Shown piece by piece: positions 29,974 through 30,300 of a stretch of DNA of 30,300 bases (position 1 is its first letter; each line of letters begins with the position of its first letter). Under the pieces are notes generated by a model. That model saw only the letters and a program-made list of their open reading frames with translations. It was not told where the DNA came from and did no database searches. Made by a program: the position numbers and the translations under genes. Source of the DNA: JBFMAE01 sp040756085 (GTDB lineage: Bacteria > Desulfobacterota > BSN033 > UBA1163); assembly GCA_040756085.1 (NCBI GenBank), contig JBFMAE010000211.1, positions 1 to 30,300 of the forward strand, in the 5' to 3' direction.

Positions 29974-30300
29974 ATGAAGGCAATAGGAAAAATGACAGAG
30001 CTTTACTGGAACCCTATTATCGAAACTCTCCCCATGGAAAAATTAAGAGATCTTCAGGTCAGAAAATTTAAAAGGATTTTAGAGTGGGCCTACGAGAGGT
30101 CGAAGTTTCATAGAGGGCTTTATCAGGGGGCAGGCCTTAAGCCAGATGATATCAAATCTTATGAAGATGTGGCCAAGGTCCCTAAGGTGGAGAAGGCGAT
30201 GATGAGGGATGTCCAGAGAAGGGACCCCTTCCCTTATGGGGAGGCCCTCTGCGTTCCTCTGGAAGAAGTCACCGAATTCCGGCAGACGAGTGGAACCACA
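29974..30300 (+). CDS. Phenylacetate-CoA ligase-like (PaaK family) protein, N-terminal part
   Basis: The first 109 codons of an AMP-forming ligase cut by the window end. It shows the family's N-terminal helical region (LRDLQVRKFKRILEWAYERSKFHRGLY), the following DIKSYEDVAKVPKVEKAMMRD stretch and the start of the ATP-binding P-loop, FRQTSGTT. Such enzymes activate aromatic or other carboxylic acids to CoA thioesters. The ATG is preceded by GGAGAGGG. It is transcribed away from the acyl-CoA dehydrogenase gene and has its own strong promoter/operator. Confidence 0.85.
   Translation, partial: MKAIGKMTELYWNPIIETLPMEKLRDLQVRKFKRILEWAYERSKFHRGLYQGAGLKPDDIKSYEDVAKVPKVEKAMMRDVQRRDPFPYGEALCVPLEEVTEFRQTSGTT

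Noticed and set aside
1..30300. CRISPR array, tRNA genes, insertion sequences, prophage genes
   Set aside because: No regularly spaced direct repeats, cloverleaf sequences, transposase or integrase motifs were seen on either strand.

Overview
The window looks like a chromosomal stretch, or a metagenome contig, from a strictly anaerobic bacterium, most likely of the Desulfobacterota / former Deltaproteobacteria type. This is inferred from gene content. There is a tungsten-type aldehyde:ferredoxin oxidoreductase, a UbiD/UbiX decarboxylase set, two phenylphosphate-synthase-like gene pairs, a bacterial MtrA-like corrinoid protein, an acyl-CoA dehydrogenase, a phenylacetate-CoA-ligase-like gene and at least two probable selenoproteins. 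No rRNA, tRNA, CRISPR array, integrase or transposase was found.

Layout. (1) 2-1888 (+): tail of a histone-deacetylase-like amidohydrolase, then the first of three Tm-1-like (UPF0261) genes, ending at a hairpin terminator. (2) 6089-1950 (-): an operon of two PEP-synthase-like genes, matching phenylphosphate synthase subunits A and B, plus a ten-helix membrane protein. (3) A LysR regulator (7341-6421, -) diverges from the operon ubiD - Tm-1-like - ubiX - DUF120/CTP-dependent riboflavin-kinase-like (7446-11168, +). The last gene overlaps the ubiX stop codon and seems to start at ATT. (4) 11345-13755 (+): MtrA-like corrinoid protein with a Cys-rich tail, a second Cys-rich protein with an in-frame UGA, a Uxx-star glutaredoxin-like selenoprotein, a possibly structured RNA, a 41-aa Cys-rich protein and a terminator. 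(5) 14074-16832: an unknown gene, a broken third Tm-1-like gene and a second LysR regulator. (6) 17117-20815 (+): two phytoene-desaturase-like FAD oxidoreductases flanking an 86-aa orphan. (7) 21145-26948 (+): short-chain dehydrogenase, aldehyde:ferredoxin oxidoreductase and a second phenylphosphate-synthase-like pair in B-A order. (8) 27300-30300: monooxygenase-fold protein, HD-domain protein, acyl-CoA dehydrogenase (-) and the start of a phenylacetate-CoA-ligase-like gene behind a good promoter/operator.

How the genes may work together (inference): the two synthase-like pairs could phosphorylate a phenol or enol-type substrate, the UbiD enzyme could then (de)carboxylate it with prenylated FMN made by UbiX, and the oxidoreductases, aldehyde oxidoreductase, acyl-CoA dehydrogenase and CoA ligase would process the products. 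The riboflavin-kinase-like gene next to ubiX could feed FMN to the prenyltransferase. The corrinoid/selenoprotein operon in the middle is the least explained and most novel part. Its two UGA codons are each followed by a hairpin whose loop begins 16 nt after the UGA, and in the Cys-rich protein the UGA falls where an internal repeat carries Cys (HUG versus HCG).
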